Assembly: GCF_021044825.1 (NCBI RefSeq) | Contig: NZ_JAJNOC010000004.1 | Span: 248,001-312,000, forward strand | Length of the DNA: 64,000 nt | Direction of reading: 5' to 3' | Source of the DNA: Massilia phyllostachyos | GTDB taxonomy: Bacteria > Pseudomonadota > Gammaproteobacteria > Burkholderiales > Burkholderiaceae_D | Shown: positions 62,170-64,000 of the stretch, in pieces | Numbering within the stretch: position 1 is the stretch's first letter | Layout: every line of letters starts with the position of its first letter | Translations under genes and position numbers: made by a program | The notes under the pieces: generated by a model | Told to the model about the DNA's origin: nothing | The model's input: the letters and a program-made list of their open reading frames with translations, nothing else | Database searches by the model: none

Positions 62170-64000
62170 TTAGAACTTCACATCCAGCTTCACGCTGTAG
62201 TAGCGGAACACATCGCGCGGCGGCACCCAGCTGTCCACCGTGATCGCGGGCGAGGTCGAGGTGGGGCCGGCGCGGAAGCTCGGGCCGCTCGCGTTCGCGT
62301 TCGGGATGTAGAACTTGTCGAACAGGTTCTTCACCTGGAAGCTCAGGCGCCAGCGGTCCTTGTTCTCCCGCAGCCCGAAGCCCAGGTCGGCGATGGTGTA
62401 GGCGTCGTTGACGGCGCGCGGGTCGTTGCTGATCGCGGTCTGGTAGTCGCTCTGGTAACGGATATTACCGTTGATGAAGGCGCGGAACGGCTGGTTGTCG
62501 AAGCGCAGGTCATAGTTGCTGCCGATGTTGACCTTGACCTTCGGCGTGCCCGGGAAGATCCCGCCGCTCAGGTCCTGGATGCCGGTGGTGGCGCCTTCGC
62601 GGATCGCGAAGCAGGCGCGGTTCCAGCCCGCCAGCGAGCCGTTCTCGCCCTTGCCGGTGGTGCCGATCGCCGGATTCGTGTTGTCCTGGTAGCAGACCCC
62701 GTTCTTCCAGTCGTTGATGGTCGGGCGGGTGTAGGCCAGCGCCGCGTTCACCGACCAGCCGGTGGCGATCAGCATGTTGGCGTCGATCTCGAAGCCCTTG
62801 GTGCCGATCTCCGGGATCGAATTCAGCTGGGTGTAGATGGTCGGGTCGTTCGGCAGCACGAACGAGGTGTTCTGCTGGTAGTTCTTGAAATCGGTCTTGT
62901 AGATCGTGGCCGCGACCGACATGCGGTTGTTGAACAGATTCGCCTTGGCGCCGATCTCGTAGGTGCGGCTGGTCTCCGGATCGACCGGGAAGGCGGCCGA
63001 GGCGCGCAGGCCGCTTGTCACGTCGTAGGCCTTGCCCTTGTGGCCGGTCGCGGTCATCGCGTACACCATGACTTCCGGCGTGATCTGCTTCTGGATACTC
63101 AGCTTGCCGGTGGTGGCCCAGTCCTCGTTGCCGCTGCTCGAGAACACGTCCACGCCCACCGGGCCCGGCACGAAGGTCGAGCGGTCCAGCTGGTCGGTGT
63201 AGAAGTTGCGCTCGTAGTTGAAGCCCGATTCTTCCAGGTTGCGGCGCAGGCCGGCCACCAGGGTCCAGGTCGGGGCGAAGTCCCAGCTCGCCTGGCCGAA
63301 CACCGCCTTGTTCACGTTGTAGATGTCGGTGTAGTAGTTGGTCGGGCTCGAGGGCGAGTTCGACGCGCAGCGGGTCGGCGCCACGCAGAAGCCGCGGATG
63401 AAGTGGCGTTCGATCTCGTTACGCGCCCACCAGAGGCCGGCCACGTAGCGCAGGCTGCTGTTGTCCGGCGAGACCAGGCGGATTTCCTGGGTCTTGGACG
63501 TGATGTCGTAGGTGCCGAACTGGTTATTGCCGACCGTGAGGGCGGTCTGGCCCGGGCGCGCGATGGTCGGCACGTCGGTGAAGTCCTGGTCGCGCGAGTC
63601 GTTCGCCTTGTAGCGCTGGTAGGACGAGATCGACATCAGGGTCGCGTCGTTCGGCAGCGTGTACGAGAATTTCAGGCCGGTGCCGGTGGTGCGCGACGCA
63701 ATCCCGGTCGGGAAATCGCGGCGCACCAGGCGGTTGCGCGGGTTGGTGGGGTCGATCCCGGCCAGCACCTGCGAGGCGGGCAGGTTCGGGTTGCCGTTCA
63801 TGTAGGCGGTGCTGATGTCGACCGGCACGCGGGTCAGGTTGCCGGCGGCGGCCGAACCGGTGGTGCGGTAGAAGCCGTTCACCGCGGTCACGCCGCGCGT
63901 GTTTTCCTGCTCGTTATACTGCGGCATGAAGTCGATGTCGAGGTTCCGGATCGGGGTCCAGCTGAACTTCGCCATGAAGGTCTTGCCCGAGGAGCCATTC
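62170..64000 (-). CDS. TonB-dependent outer-membrane receptor, C-terminal part (runs off the window)
   Basis: The visible 610 or so residues are beta-barrel of a large TonB receptor and the frame stays open at base 64000. Features are barrel strands with aromatic ends, segments like RQAYEIGAKANLF-type (here RTYEIGAKANLFNNRMSV), and the C-terminal strand ending DVKF with terminal Phe, the outer-membrane targeting signal. The plug and signal peptide are outside. Long receptors of this kind import oligosaccharides; uronate oligomers are plausible from the neighbours. Confidence 0.88.
   Translation of the reverse strand, partial: NGSSGKTFMAKFSWTPIRNLDIDFMPQYNEQENTRGVTAVNGFYRTTGSAAAGNLTRVPVDISTAYMNGNPNLPASQVLAGIDPTNPRNRLVRRDFPTGIASRTTGTGLKFSYTLPNDATLMSISSYQRYKANDSRDQDFTDVPTIARPGQTALTVGNNQFGTYDITSKTQEIRLVSPDNSSLRYVAGLWWARNEIERHFIRGFCVAPTRCASNSPSSPTNYYTDIYNVNKAVFGQASWDFAPTWTLVAGLRRNLEESGFNYERNFYTDQLDRSTFVPGPVGVDVFSSSGNEDWATTGKLSIQKQITPEVMVYAMTATGHKGKAYDVTSGLRASAAFPVDPETSRTYEIGAKANLFNNRMSVAATIYKTDFKNYQQNTSFVLPNDPTIYTQLNSIPEIGTKGFEIDANMLIATGWSVNAALAYTRPTINDWKNGVCYQDNTNPAIGTTGKGENGSLAGWNRACFAIREGATTGIQDLSGGIFPGTPKVKVNIGSNYDLRFDNQPFRAFINGNIRYQSDYQTAISNDPRAVNDAYTIADLGFGLRENKDRWRLSFQVKNLFDKFYIPNANASGPSFRAGPTSTSPAITVDSWVPPRDVFRYYSVKLDVKF

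Overview
The window is GC-rich, tightly packed DNA of a motile Gram-negative bacterium. Gene content (phasin, PHB-depolymerase-like esterase, many TonB receptors, urease, PAS-rich kinases) and protein character point to a betaproteobacterium of the Oxalobacteraceae, most like Massilia or a close relative. This assignment is inferred from protein character; no rRNA is present to confirm it.

Layout. (1) 1-16651: a flagellar locus of two divergent operons, fliE-F-G-H-I-J-D-S-T-K leftward and fliM-N-P-Q-R-flhB-flhA rightward, then a FliK-like gene and one flagellin. The gene order, the absence of fliO and fliL, a FliM without the CheY-binding N-terminus and a short flagellin resemble the lateral (Flag-2) type rather than the usual betaproteobacterial polar/primary set. 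(2) 16799-22380: a complete urease operon, ureD-A-B-C-E-F-G-J. (3) 22612-29775: an alpha/beta hydrolase; a TonB receptor plus glycerophosphodiesterase operon divergent from a PafA-like phosphatase, with Pho-box-like 11-bp repeats between them (a likely phosphate-starvation unit); and an SDR dehydrogenase. (4) 29909-32767: an arsenic operon, arsR-C-B-H, with a palindromic operator. (5) 33031-51054: an approximately 18-kb genomic island inserted in the 5' end of dusA. A 5' dusA stub remains on the left, the nearly complete dusA with a replaced N-terminus lies on the right, the junctions share a 14-bp direct repeat, and an integrase remnant sits beside the right junction. (6) 51005-56766: dusA, a chemoreceptor, two small secreted proteins and a diguanylate cyclase. 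(7) 56905-64000: an alginate/uronate catabolic cluster (alginate lyase, a toroid-type polysaccharide-degrading protein of unassigned family, a LacI-type regulator, uronate dehydrogenase, a TonB receptor) with three TTAAACGTTT operators.

The island is the most unusual part. It carries five predicted histidine kinases without transmembrane segments, a pseudo-receiver, a GGDEF-EAL protein, an RsbR-type stressosome protein, and a protein in which an RsbT-like kinase domain is fused to a histidine kinase. It also holds two PHA-related genes, a PAQR/hemolysin III protein and a CPA1 antiporter. Two divergent kinase/partner pairs share an 87-nt leader, and the two PHA-related genes share a 50-bp upstream element. 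Together these suggest a stress-signalling and storage module acquired as a unit. One hybrid kinase is frameshifted and the integrase is truncated, so the island is probably immobile now.
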